Shown piece after piece: positions 7,545-14,834 of a stretch of DNA of 34,746 bases (position 1 is the stretch's first letter; each line of letters begins with the position of its first letter). The DNA lies in the NCBI GenBank assembly GCA_021443825.1, contig JABUTE010000040.1, positions 1-34,746 on the forward strand. The letters run 5' to 3'. The notes under the pieces are model-generated. The model was given only the letters and a program-made list of their open reading frames with translations, ran no database searches and was not told the origin of the DNA. Both the position numbers and the translations under genes were made by a program. This DNA comes from Bacillota bacterium (GTDB taxonomy: Bacteria; Bacillota; Clostridia; Peptostreptococcales; Anaerovoracaceae).

Positions 7545-8087
7545 CTACTTCTCAAACGGCATGCCGAGCATTTCGAGAAGAGCCTTTGCTTCTTCGTCGG
7601 TCTTAGCCGTGGTGGTGAAAATAATGTCCATACCTCTGACCTTTTCGACCTGATCGTAAACGATTTCGGGGAAGATCAGCTGTTCCTTTACGCCCATGGA
7701 GTAGTTGCCGCGGCCGTCGAAGGAATTCTGCTTAACGCCCTTGAAGTCTCTTACTCTGGGCAGTGCGATGTTGAACAGCTTATCAGCGAATTCATACATG
7801 TTGTCGCCGCGCAGGGTTACCTTGCAGCCGACAGCCATGCCTTCTCTGATCTTGAAGTTCGCGATGGACTTTCTGGACTTGGTGACTACGGGAGCCTGTC
7901 CGGAGATCATGGCCATTTCCTTAACAGCCAGTTCCTGCAGCTTGGCGTTGTCTTTGCAATCGCCGAAGCCCATGTTGAGGGTGATCTTCTCAAGCTTGGG
8001 AACCATCATAACGTTCTCGTACTGAAACTTTTCCTTGAGTGCGGGGAAAACTTCAGCGGTGTACTTTTCTTTCAGTCTTGCCGACAT
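7545..8087 (-). CDS. rplE: 50S ribosomal protein L5
   Basis: L5 binds 5S rRNA and contacts P-site tRNA from the central protuberance. The 180-residue protein shows the family signature around KLEKITLNMGFGDCKDN, the central KKSIANFKIREGMAVGCKVTL-like region (RKSIANFKIREGMAVG), and the C-terminal VRGMDIIFTTTAKTDEEA. It lies between rplX and rpsN with nine and eighteen nt gaps. It has a clear AAAGGAGAAAAC ribosome binding site. Confidence 0.98.
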   Translation of the reverse strand: MSARLKEKYTAEVFPALKEKFQYENVMMVPKLEKITLNMGFGDCKDNAKLQELAVKEMAMISGQAPVVTKSRKSIANFKIREGMAVGCKVTLRGDNMYEFADKLFNIALPRVRDFKGVKQNSFDGRGNYSMGVKEQLIFPEIVYDQVEKVRGMDIIFTTTAKTDEEAKALLEMLGMPFEK

Positions 8088-8105
8088 TGTGTTTTCTCCT
8101 TTCTA

Positions 8106-8411
8106 TTAGTCAATGACCTGACCGGACTTCTTGGAAACTCTCTTCTTTACGCCGTTTTCTACGACATAACCGATCTTGGTTGCAGCCTTGGCCTTGGTGT
8201 CGTAGTACATAACGTTGGAAACATGGATGGGTCCTTCGACCTTGCGGATCTCGGCAGGCTGATTCTGCTGTGCCTTCGCATGCTTGGTCTGAATGTTTAC
8301 GCCTTCTACATAAACGCGCTCGTTCTTGGTGTCAACACGGAGAACCTTTCCCTTCATGCCCTTGTCTTTGCCGGCAATTACCAGGACGGTATCATCTTTT
8401 TTGATTTTCAT
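8106..8411 (-). CDS. rplX: 50S ribosomal protein L24
   Basis: L24 is an early-assembly protein that binds the 5' domain of 23S rRNA near the exit tunnel. The 101-residue product begins with a KOW domain (KIKKDDTVLVIAGKDKGMKG, residues 2-21), followed by the typical HAKAQQNQPAEIRKVEGPIH. Length is normal. It follows rplN by 13 nt and precedes rplE by 18 nt. Confidence 0.98.
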   Translation of the reverse strand: MKIKKDDTVLVIAGKDKGMKGKVLRVDTKNERVYVEGVNIQTKHAKAQQNQPAEIRKVEGPIHVSNVMYYDTKAKAATKIGYVVENGVKKRVSKKSGQVID

Positions 8412-8424
8412 TAATCTGAACCTC

Positions 8425-8793
8425 CTACAGAACTTCAGGAGCCAGGGAAACGATCTTCATGAATCCCTTGTCTCTCAGCTCTCTTGCTACCGGTCCAAAG
8501 ATACGGGTTCCGATAGGTGTCTTGTCATCCTTAATAATAACAGCAGCATTCTGATCGAACTTTACATAGCTTCCGTCCATTCTTCTTGCGCCGCTTGCGG
8601 TTCTTACGATGACAGCCTTAACGACGTCACCCTTCTTTACCTGACCGCCGGGGGTTGCATCCTTGACGGCACATACGATGATGTCGCCGATGTTTGCATA
8701 CTTACGACCGGTGCCGCCGAGAATACGGATGCAAAGGAGTTCCTTTGCGCCGGAATTGTCAGCAACCTTCAGTCTTGTTTCATTCTGAATCAT
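8425..8793 (-). CDS. rplN: 50S ribosomal protein L14
   Basis: L14 is a beta-barrel protein at the subunit interface. It forms a bridge with 16S rRNA and is the docking site of the silencing factor RsfS in many bacteria. The 122-residue length is invariant for the family. The sequence MIQNETRLKVADNSGAKELL and the internal KGDVVKAVIVRTASGARR and FGPVARELRDKGFMKIVSLA are diagnostic. It has a good AGGAGG-type site and sits between rpsQ and rplX. Confidence 0.98.
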   Translation of the reverse strand: MIQNETRLKVADNSGAKELLCIRILGGTGRKYANIGDIIVCAVKDATPGGQVKKGDVVKAVIVRTASGARRMDGSYVKFDQNAAVIIKDDKTPIGTRIFGPVARELRDKGFMKIVSLAPEVL

Positions 8794-8804
8794 CTGGTGC
8801 CTCC

Positions 8805-9065
8805 TTACTTGACCTTCTCGACGATTTCAACAAGTCTCCATCTGCAGTTCTTGGACAGAGGTCTTGTTTCCATGATCTTTACCTTATCGCCGATCTGGCA
8901 CTCGTTGTTTTCATCGTGTGCCATGAACTTCTTGGTGATCTTTTCAGACTTACCGTAAAGAGAATGGCGACGGGATTCTTCGATTGCAACGACGATCGTC
9001 TTGTTCATCTTGTTGCTAACTACAAAACCAACCTTGGTCTTTCTGAGATTTCTTTCATCAGACAT
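8805..9065 (-). CDS. rpsQ: 30S ribosomal protein S17
   Basis: S17 is a primary 16S rRNA-binding OB-fold protein of the 30S body. The 86-residue product contains the family signature GFVVSNKMNKTIVVAIE, then a lysine-rich loop and ICETRPLSK-like segment (KIMETRPLSKNCRWRLVEIV). It lies 19 nt after rpmC and 11 nt before rplN, as in other S10-spc clusters. Confidence 0.98.
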   Translation of the reverse strand: MSDERNLRKTKVGFVVSNKMNKTIVVAIEESRRHSLYGKSEKITKKFMAHDENNECQIGDKVKIMETRPLSKNCRWRLVEIVEKVK

Positions 9066-9084
9066 TTCTGCATCCTCCTTTCGA

Positions 9085-9288
9085 TTACTTTTCTGCTGCC
9101 TTGAGCTCGTTCTCTCTCATGACAGTCTTGATTCTTGCGATGTCTTTCTTAACTTCTTTCATCTTGAGCGAGTTCTCAAGCTGGCCGGTAACATGCTGGA
9201 AGCGGAGGTTGAACAGCTCCTTCTTCAGCTTCAGTTCCTCAGCTGCAAGCTCGGTCTGGCTCATCTTCTTGATTGCTTCAATTTTCAT
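9085..9288 (-). CDS. rpmC: 50S ribosomal protein L29
   Basis: L29 is a small helical protein at the polypeptide exit, next to L23, where it helps dock trigger factor and SRP. The 67-residue product is two predicted helices with the conserved ELKKELFNLRFQHVTGQLEN region and RIKTVMRENEL. Its start overlaps the stop of rplP by one nt, so reinitiation or coupling with L16 is likely. Confidence 0.97.
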   Translation of the reverse strand: MKIEAIKKMSQTELAAEELKLKKELFNLRFQHVTGQLENSLKMKEVKKDIARIKTVMRENELKAAEK

Positions 9289-9701
9289 TATGCTTCTTCC
9301 TTCTTAACGAACTTGCACTTTACGGGGAGCTTGTGGGAAGCGAGACGCATAGCTTCTCTTGCTGCTTCTTCGGAAACTCCGCCGATCTCAAACATAACTC
9401 TGCCGGGCTTTACAACTGCTACCCAATATTCGGGAGAACCTTTACCGGAACCCATACGAACTTCAGCAGGCTTCTTGGTTACAGACTTGTGAGGGAAGAT
9501 CTTGATGTAGACCTCGCCGCCTCTCTTGATATATCTGGTCATTGCGATACGAGCAGCTTCGATCTGGTTAGCAGTGATCCAACCGCATTCCATGGACTGG
9601 AGACCATAGGTACCGTAGGTAACGGTGTTACCCTTGGTTGCAATGCCCTTCATTCTGCCTCTGTGAAGTCTTCTGTACTTCACGCGCTTTGGCATTAACA
9701 T
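9288..9701 (-). CDS. rplP: 50S ribosomal protein L16
   Basis: L16 organises the A-site region of the 50S and is needed for late maturation. The frame is open to a TTG at 9705-9707, but an ATG at 9699-9701 lies nine bases after GGAGG and gives the universal start MLMPKRVKYRRLHRGRMKG, so it was chosen (137 residues). The region PHKSVTKKPAEVRMGSGKG, containing the conserved loop reaching toward the peptidyl transferase centre, is intact. It overlaps rpmC by one base. Confidence 0.97.
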   Translation of the reverse strand: MLMPKRVKYRRLHRGRMKGIATKGNTVTYGTYGLQSMECGWITANQIEAARIAMTRYIKRGGEVYIKIFPHKSVTKKPAEVRMGSGKGSPEYWVAVVKPGRVMFEIGGVSEEAAREAMRLASHKLPVKCKFVKKEEA

Positions 9702-9721
9702 TGGCAAATTCCTCCTTCTTG

Positions 9722-10603
9722 TTACTCTTCTGCGGGTGCAGCTTCTTCAACTGCAGGAGCAGCTTCAACTACTTCGGGTTCGGCAGCCTTAACGGGGCGC
9801 TTGCGAGGATTCTCGAACTTCTTGACTTCTTTTTCCTCGAATCTGCCGCCTCTGCGCTGATCGCGATCGGTTCTTTCACGGCGTTCTCTTCTTTCGCCGT
9901 TTCTGCGATCGCCGCGCTTGCCGCGTTCTCTCTTGGTTTCAGTCTCTTCGGGAATGGCAGGAACCAGATCCTTGCCCAAAACTTCGCCGACGTTGACCCA
10001 AACCTTTACACCGATTCTTCCGTACTGGGTATCCGCTTCGGTGAAACCGTAGTCGATATTGGCACGGAGAGTGTGAAGGGGAACATTACCTTCGCTGTAC
10101 TTTTCGCTTCTTGCGATTTCAGCACCGCCTACACGGCCGCTGATGACGACCTTGATACCCTTGGCACCGGCCTTCATGGCTCTCTGGATCGCCTGCTTCA
10201 TGGCTCTTCTGAAAGAGGTTCTCTTTTCCAGAGCCTGTGCAATGCTTTCTGCAGTCAGCTGAGCATCGGCGTCGGGGCGCTTCAGCTCTACGATGTTGAG
10301 GGAGATCTGCTTGCCGGTCAGCTTTTCGATCTCGCTCTTCAGCTGATCGATGCCGTCGCCGCCGCGTCCGATGACCATACCGGGCTTTGCGGTGAGCACG
10401 CTGATGCGCATGGTGTTCTCTGCAGCTCTTTCAATGACGATCTTGCTGACGCCGGCTGCATAGAGCTTCTTCTTGATGTATTCTCTGACCTTGTTGTCTT
10501 CTACCAGATAATCAGAGAAGTTCTTCTTATTAGCGTACCACTTGGAATCCCAATCCTGGATAACGCCGACTCTGAATCCATGGGGACTTACTTTCTGACC
10601 CAT
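9722..10603 (-). CDS. rpsC: 30S ribosomal protein S3 with long charged C-terminal tail
   Basis: S3 shapes the mRNA entry channel and its helicase centre. Residues 1-218 are a normal S3: KH domain with GMVIGRGGDGIDQLKSEIEK around residues 75-94, then the C-terminal domain with the segment GAKGIKVVISGRVGGAEIAR and YGRIGVKVWVN. The protein then continues for about 75 residues beyond the usual length. First comes an arginine-rich stretch (about 222-255) with GERRERRERTDRDQRR, then an alanine/proline/glutamate-rich acidic end (about 270-293). Tails of this kind occur in some Bacillota S3 proteins; whether this one has a function is unknown. Confidence 0.96.
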   Translation of the reverse strand: MGQKVSPHGFRVGVIQDWDSKWYANKKNFSDYLVEDNKVREYIKKKLYAAGVSKIVIERAAENTMRISVLTAKPGMVIGRGGDGIDQLKSEIEKLTGKQISLNIVELKRPDADAQLTAESIAQALEKRTSFRRAMKQAIQRAMKAGAKGIKVVISGRVGGAEIARSEKYSEGNVPLHTLRANIDYGFTEADTQYGRIGVKVWVNVGEVLGKDLVPAIPEETETKRERGKRGDRRNGERRERRERTDRDQRRGGRFEEKEVKKFENPRKRPVKAAEPEVVEAAPAVEEAAPAEE

Positions 10604-10618
10604 TTTATTTCCTCCTGA

Positions 10619-10951
10619 TTATCTTTCCTTAAGTACAACACCGATGTGAGAGCTTCTCTTGAGAATTCTGCCTGCTCTGCCCTGAGAACCGGCTCTCCAA
10701 CGCTTCATGGTGGGGCCCTGGTTTACATAGATCTCAGCGACATACAGCTTGTCGAAATCCATATCGAAGTTGTTTTCTGCGTTTGCGCGGGCAGAGATGA
10801 CAACCTTTTCAACAAGTTCAGCGCTCTTTCCGGGGGTGAACTTTAAGATGGTAAGTGCTTCCTGAAGGCTCTTGCCTCTGACCAGGTCAGCTACAGGCTT
10901 GAGCTTGGAGGGAGACATTCTTACGTATTTAGCAATTGCTCTTGCTTCCAT
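10619..10951 (-). CDS. rplV: 50S ribosomal protein L22
   Basis: L22 lines the constriction of the nascent-peptide exit tunnel with its long beta-hairpin. The 110-residue product has the start ARAIAKYVRMSPSKLKPVAD, the helix LVRGKSLQEALTILKF, and the hairpin region KRWRAGSQGRAGRILKRSSH. Changes in this hairpin give macrolide resistance in other bacteria; the hairpin here has the expected length. It lies between rpsS and rpsC. Confidence 0.97.
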   Translation of the reverse strand: MEARAIAKYVRMSPSKLKPVADLVRGKSLQEALTILKFTPGKSAELVEKVVISARANAENNFDMDFDKLYVAEIYVNQGPTMKRWRAGSQGRAGRILKRSSHIGVVLKER

Positions 10952-10970
10952 TTTTTATCTCCTTCCTTTC

Positions 10971-11243
10971 TTACTTTACCTTGGAGGAACCGGCGTGGCC
11001 TCTGAAGGTTCTGGTGGGTGCAAACTCGCCCAGCTTATGACCGACCATATCTTCGGTTACATATACGGGGATGTGCTTGCGGCCGTCATATACGGCAATG
11101 GTGTGTCCGATCATCTGAGGGAAAATGGTAGAAGATCTGGACCAGGTCTTTACGACCTTCTTATCGTTGGCTGCGTTCATTGCTTCGATTGCCTTCAGAA
11201 GCTTTTCGTTTACGAACGGGCCCTTCTTTAATGATCTGCTCAT
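10971..11243 (-). CDS. rpsS: 30S ribosomal protein S19
   Basis: S19 forms a pair with S13 in the 30S head and contacts A-site tRNA. The 90-residue product begins MSRSLKKGPFVNEKLL and holds the conserved TIAVYDGRKHIPVYVTEDM and GHKLGEFAPTRTFRGH. Length and sequence are entirely typical. It is 17 nt downstream of rplB and 19 nt upstream of rplV. Confidence 0.98.
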   Translation of the reverse strand: MSRSLKKGPFVNEKLLKAIEAMNAANDKKVVKTWSRSSTIFPQMIGHTIAVYDGRKHIPVYVTEDMVGHKLGEFAPTRTFRGHAGSSKVK

Positions 11244-11260
11244 TTAGTTATCCTCCCTGA

Positions 11261-12094
11261 TTACTTCTGATTTCTTCTCTTAACAATGTACTTGTCGGAA
11301 GCCTTGTTCTTCTTTCTGGTCTTGTAACCGAGAGCAGGCTTGCCCCAAGGAGTAACAGGTCCGGGACGACCAACGGGTGCCTTACCTTCACCACCGCCGT
11401 GGGGGTGATCATTGGGGTTCATTACAGAACCGCGAACGGTAGGACGGATGCCCATGTGTCTGGTGCGGCCGGCTTTACCGATGTTGACCAGCTCGTGATC
11501 GCCGTTGCCGACTTCACCGATGGTCGCTCTGCAAAGCATGCTGATCTTGCGAACTTCGCCGGACGGAAGTCTTACCTGTGCATAGTTGCCTTCCTTTGCC
11601 ATGAGCTGTGCAGCGTTACCTGCGGCTCTGCAAAGCTGAGCACCCTTGCCGACCTTGAGCTCTACATTGTGGATCAGAGTACCGAGAGGGATATTTGCAA
11701 GGGGAAGAGCGTTTCCAACCTTGATATCTGCGTCTGCACCGCTGTACAGTACATCGCCGACCTGCAGCCCGTTGGGAGCGATGATGTAGGTCTTTTCGCC
11801 GTCTGCGTAGCAGAGCAGTGCGATGTTTGCGCTTCTGTTGGGATCGTATTCGATGGTCTTAACAGTTGCGGGGATGCCATCCTTATTTCTCTTGAAATCG
11901 ATGACTCTGTACTTGCGTCTGTTGCCGCCGCCTCTGTGGCGAACGGTGATGGCGCCGCGGTTATTTCTTCCTGCGTTCTTCTTCAGAGAAACGGTCAGGG
12001 ACTTTTCCGGAGTGGAAGAAGTGATCTCTTCGAAGGTGGAGACGGTCATTCCTCTCAGACCCGGAGTAGTCGGTTTATACTTTTTGATTCCCAT
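11261..12094 (-). CDS. rplB: 50S ribosomal protein L2
   Basis: L2 is one of the most conserved large-subunit proteins. It is needed for subunit association and for peptidyl transferase activity. The 277-residue protein carries NRGAITVRHRGGGNRRKYR in the N-terminal OB-fold part. The C-terminal loop MNPNDHPHGGGEGKAPVGRP includes the conserved histidine near the catalytic centre. The ATG follows AGGAGGAGATTAAA. It lies 16 nt after rplW. Confidence 0.98.
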   Translation of the reverse strand: MGIKKYKPTTPGLRGMTVSTFEEITSSTPEKSLTVSLKKNAGRNNRGAITVRHRGGGNRRKYRVIDFKRNKDGIPATVKTIEYDPNRSANIALLCYADGEKTYIIAPNGLQVGDVLYSGADADIKVGNALPLANIPLGTLIHNVELKVGKGAQLCRAAGNAAQLMAKEGNYAQVRLPSGEVRKISMLCRATIGEVGNGDHELVNIGKAGRTRHMGIRPTVRGSVMNPNDHPHGGGEGKAPVGRPGPVTPWGKPALGYKTRKKNKASDKYIVKRRNQK

Positions 12095-12110
12095 TTTAAT
12101 CTCCTCCTAA

Positions 12111-12401
12111 TTACATGCCTTCGAAGAATTCGATGGTCTTGCTGGTTTCAGAGATGAATACAACTGCCTTCTTGTAAGCAGGAGTTCTGCCTACGTTGAC
12201 GCCCTGTCTCTTTACCTTGCCGTCGTAGTTAACGGTGTTGACTCTTACTACGTCTACGCCGAATGCTTCTTCAACAGCTGCCTTGATCTGAGGCTTGGTA
12301 GCCTTAACGTCTACCTTGAAGGTGTACTTTCTTTCCTGTGCGTCGTCCATGCTCTTTTCGGAGATCACGGGGCACTTGATAATGTCATAAGCGGTCTTCA
12401 T
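12111..12401 (-). CDS. rplW: 50S ribosomal protein L23
   Basis: L23 rings the exit tunnel and is the docking point of trigger factor and SRP. The 96-residue protein starts MKTAYDIIKCPVISEKSMDD and includes YTFKVDVKATKPQIKAAVEE, the family core, with the exposed loop of usual size. Its start codon overlaps the stop of rplD by one base, which suggests coupled translation. Confidence 0.97.
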   Translation of the reverse strand: MKTAYDIIKCPVISEKSMDDAQERKYTFKVDVKATKPQIKAAVEEAFGVDVVRVNTVNYDGKVKRQGVNVGRTPAYKKAVVFISETSKTIEFFEGM

Positions 12402-13024
12402 TATGCGTATACCTCCTCAAGCTTCTTAGCAGCATCCTGAGTCAGGATGAGGCTGGTATGGTTGATGATCTCATATACGTTGACCTGACCGACCCAGGTT
12501 ACCTGGACGCCGGGGATGTTTGCTGCGCTGAGCATAACGTTTTCGTCAACGTGGTCGGTAACGATCAGAGCCTTCTTGGCGGCGCCGATGTTAGCCAGGA
12601 CCTTGATCATTTCCTTTGTCTTTGCGGTCTCGAAGGACAGGTTGTCGAGAACGATCATTTCGTTGTCGGCCAGCTTGGAAGAGAGCATGGACAGCATTGC
12701 CAGTCTCTTTACCTTCTTGGGGATCGCATATCTGTAGCTTCTGGGCTTGGGTGCGAATGCTACGCCGCCGCCTACCTGAGTAGGATCAACAGTGGAGCCC
12801 TGTCTGTGACGACCGGTACCCTTCTGCCGGAAGGGCTTTCTGCCGCCTCCTCTGACGTCGCCTCTGGTCTTTGCGGACTGGGTGCCCTGTCTCTGATTTG
12901 CTAAATAATTCTTAACATATGCATGTACTGCGAATTCATTGGGCTCGATCGCGAAAACGGCATCGTTCAGTTCGATGGTTCCGGCTTCTGCGCCGAGCAT
13001 GTTCAGCATTTTTAATTCTGCCAT
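12401..13024 (-). CDS. rplD: 50S ribosomal protein L4
   Basis: L4 reaches into the exit tunnel with an extended loop and folds domain I of 23S rRNA. In E. coli it also represses the S10 operon through the mRNA leader. The 207-residue protein contains the tunnel loop sequence GGGRKPFRQKGTGRHRQGST at about residues 60-80 and a normal Rossmann-like globular part. Given the long structured leader upstream of rpsJ, autoregulation of this operon is possible, but which protein binds is not shown by the sequence. Confidence 0.97.
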   Translation of the reverse strand: MAELKMLNMLGAEAGTIELNDAVFAIEPNEFAVHAYVKNYLANQRQGTQSAKTRGDVRGGGRKPFRQKGTGRHRQGSTVDPTQVGGGVAFAPKPRSYRYAIPKKVKRLAMLSMLSSKLADNEMIVLDNLSFETAKTKEMIKVLANIGAAKKALIVTDHVDENVMLSAANIPGVQVTWVGQVNVYEIINHTSLILTQDAAKKLEEVYA

Positions 13025-13047
13025 TGGACTACCTCCTTTCAGTCGCG

Positions 13048-13680
13048 CTACTTACCAACCTTGACTGCTGTACGGATACGGAGGAGACCTCCCTTGTTTC
13101 CGGGAACAGCGCCCTTAACGAGCATCAGGTTTCTGTCAGCAATAACTTTTACCAGTTCGAGGTTCTGCATGGTGACGGTATCTCTACCGGTTCTTCCGGG
13201 AGCCTTGTTGCCAAGGAATACTCTGGAGGGGTAGGTTGCAGCAGCCAGACCGCCGGGCAGTCTCTTGTGCTTGGAACCGTGAGTCATAGGTCCTCTTCTG
13301 TGGTGGTTTCTCTTGATGTTACCCTGGGTACCCTTACCTTTGGAAGTACCGGTAACGTCCAGCTTGATGCCGGCCTCGAAGTCTGCGACGGTGATGACCT
13401 GTCCGACCTCGTAGGTATCGCCCTCTTCCGGTCTGAATTCGGCCAGGTGCTTCTTGTAGCCTACGCCGGCCTTATCGAAGTGAGCCTTGGCAGGCTTGTT
13501 CATTCTGCAAGCCTTCTGGTCTTCAAAACCGATCTGTACGCCGTAGTAGCCATCATTTTCAACGGTCTTGATCTGGGTTACCACTGCGGGGCCAGCTTCA
13601 ATGACAGTTACAGGAATGATTTCTCCTGCTTCGGAAAAGATCTGGGTCATGCCGATCTTCTTTCCCAAAATTGCTTTCAT
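13048..13680 (-). CDS. rplC: 50S ribosomal protein L3
   Basis: L3 is an early-assembly protein whose loop approaches the peptidyl transferase centre. The frame extends upstream, but AGGAGG lies seven bases before the ATG at 13678-13680. That start gives the universal MKAILGKKIGMTQIFSEAGE and 210 residues. The central loop KGKGTQGNIKRNHHRRGPMT is intact, with the glutamine expected at the methylated position of some bacteria. It follows rpsJ by 82 nt. Confidence 0.97.
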   Translation of the reverse strand: MKAILGKKIGMTQIFSEAGEIIPVTVIEAGPAVVTQIKTVENDGYYGVQIGFEDQKACRMNKPAKAHFDKAGVGYKKHLAEFRPEEGDTYEVGQVITVADFEAGIKLDVTGTSKGKGTQGNIKRNHHRRGPMTHGSKHKRLPGGLAAATYPSRVFLGNKAPGRTGRDTVTMQNLELVKVIADRNLMLVKGAVPGNKGGLLRIRTAVKVGK

Positions 13681-13762
13681 TCTTTTTCCTCCTAAGTTCT
13701 TACAGCGGATTGCGTTGTGCAATCATACTAAGTCCGTTAGTAATCTATGTTACGTCTGGTAC

Positions 13763-14071
13763 TTACAGCTTAATTTCGATATCCACACCTGCGGGCATGT
13801 CCAGCTTCATGAGAGTGTCCATGGTCTTTGCGGTCGGGTTGAGGATATCAATCAGTCTCTTGTGGGTCCTCTGTTCGAACTGTTCACGGCTGTCCTTGTA
13901 CTTGTGAACGGCTCTCAGGATGGTAACGACTTCCTTCTCGGTGGGGAGAGGGATGGGTCCGGAGACCTCAGCGCCGGTCTTCTTTGCAGCTTCTACGATC
14001 TTTGCTGCAGACTGGTCCAGAGCCTTGTGGTCGTAAGCCTTGAGTCTGATTCTGATTTTCTGACTACTCAT
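13763..14071 (-). CDS. rpsJ: 30S ribosomal protein S10 (NusE)
   Basis: S10 is a 30S head protein and, as NusE, a transcription antitermination factor with NusB. The frame is open much further upstream into the leader, but the ATG at 14069-14071 is preceded by AGAAGGAG. It gives the standard 102-residue protein MSSQKIRIRLKAYDHKALDQ, with GPIPLPTEKEVVTILR, HKYKDSREQFEQRTHKRLID and the end DIEIKL. It is the first gene of the super-operon. Confidence 0.97.
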   Translation of the reverse strand: MSSQKIRIRLKAYDHKALDQSAAKIVEAAKKTGAEVSGPIPLPTEKEVVTILRAVHKYKDSREQFEQRTHKRLIDILNPTAKTMDTLMKLDMPAGVDIEIKL

Positions 14072-14397
14072 TTGATTTTTTTCTCCTTCTGTGTTTGCTT
14101 TGCGAAGCGGAATGCTTCGCGGTTTACACGCATTTTCGCTATATCTGCGTGAGGTTGTTCCATCGTGTTTTCGTTGGAACTTCAACGGTTTGTTGTCTTG
14201 CCCCTGCAACTCTTAGGGGTTCGGTACACGCTGCCGCGTGTTCCCTGCTTGATCGCTCAAGCGAAAATCACGAGAACGCCTTCGCCCATCTCAAGGATGG
14301 ACAGTTCTCCCCAGGAGTTCCCTGATAGCACAGCAACCTCCTGCGTCTTGGCTGGTAAGGGCGGATTCTTTGCGGAATTTCCCTTCCGTAAGCAAGC
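14072..14397 (-). ncRNA. Structured 5' leader of the S10 operon
   Basis: About 326 nt separate the promoter from rpsJ, and this stretch is full of inverted repeats on the transcribed strand. Examples are GAGAAC...GTTCTC enclosing the stem CCATC-CTTGA-GATGG (about 14267-14305), GCTTGA-GCGA-TCAAGC with a GNRA loop (14247-14262), ACACG-CGGCAG-CGTGT (14226-14241), CCCC...GGGG (14201-14219) and GCGAAGC-ATTCC-GCTTCGC (14102-14120) just before the ribosome binding site. None is followed by a T-run. Ribosomal-protein leaders in front of rpsJ have been predicted for Clostridia, and an L4-binding leader is known in E. coli. This RNA is probably such an autoregulatory element; the binding protein is not determinable here. 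Confidence 0.7.
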
Positions 14398-14403
14398 CTA
14401 ATC

Positions 14404-14432
14404 AATATACATCATGAAACATCGATATGCAA
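14404..14432 (-). promoter_or_regulatory. Sigma-A-type promoter of the S10 super-operon
   Basis: On the minus strand TTGCAT (14427-14432) and TATATT (14404-14409) are separated by exactly 17 bases, close to the housekeeping consensus TTGACA/TATAAT. Initiation is expected near 14397. It is the only well-spaced match found in the AT-rich region upstream of rpsJ, and it directly precedes the structured leader. Confidence 0.75.
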
Positions 14433-14744
14433 CCCCTTTTTTGAAAATTTCCGATTTTTTTTCAGGCCCCAAAAGCCTTGTGTTTTAACGGTTTCGGGCA
14501 TTTACGCAAAACCGTCGAAAAGCCGTTACCTCGCCCACGCGTCCGTGCGTTTCCACGTATGAAAATATTTAAAATAAATTATCGCAGAGCCCGTTTCAAT
14601 GACGACTTTTTTCGCATATTTTTATAGGAAACACTGTAAAAATATATATATTTTATAGTATTTTTCCGTTTCACCGCCCTTCCTGTCACTTTTCATTTCG
14701 TAAGGACGCAAGCTGAGCTGTACGCAAAAAATTTTTCTGTATAT
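14433..14744. other. AT-rich intergenic region upstream of the S10 promoter
   Basis: These 312 bases hold no plausible gene. A 7-bp inverted repeat ACGGTTT...AAACCGT lies at 14488-14515, about 60-90 bases upstream of the promoter, with a smaller AGGC...GCCT at about 14464-14478. The stretch from 14560 to 14670 is very AT-rich with runs such as ATATATATATTTTATAG, suited to an UP-element or bent DNA. A weak second promoter candidate (TTGAAA, 17 bases, TATTTT) can be read near 14570-14600 on the minus strand. No function is proven. Confidence 0.4.
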
Positions 14745-14776
14745 TAAAAAAAGAAGACCCGGCAGGGAGTCTTCTT
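14745..14776 (-). terminator. Intrinsic terminator after birA
   Basis: On the minus strand AAGAAGAC (14769-14776) pairs with GTCTTCTT (14751-14758) in an 8-bp stem, followed by a run of seven T (14746-14752, partly in the stem). It lies 59 nt past the birA stop and separates the nptA-PHP-birA unit from the ribosomal operon. Confidence 0.85.
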
Positions 14777-14834
14777 GAAAAAAATATTTTTTCACCCGGA
14801 TCCGAAAGGGTCTTTCCGGGCCGGAAATTGCTCA

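Noticed and set aside
14072..14209. N-terminal extension of S10 into the leader
   Set aside because: The frame is open, but the standard S10 start with its own AGAAGGAG lies at 14071. The upstream region is explained by RNA structure.
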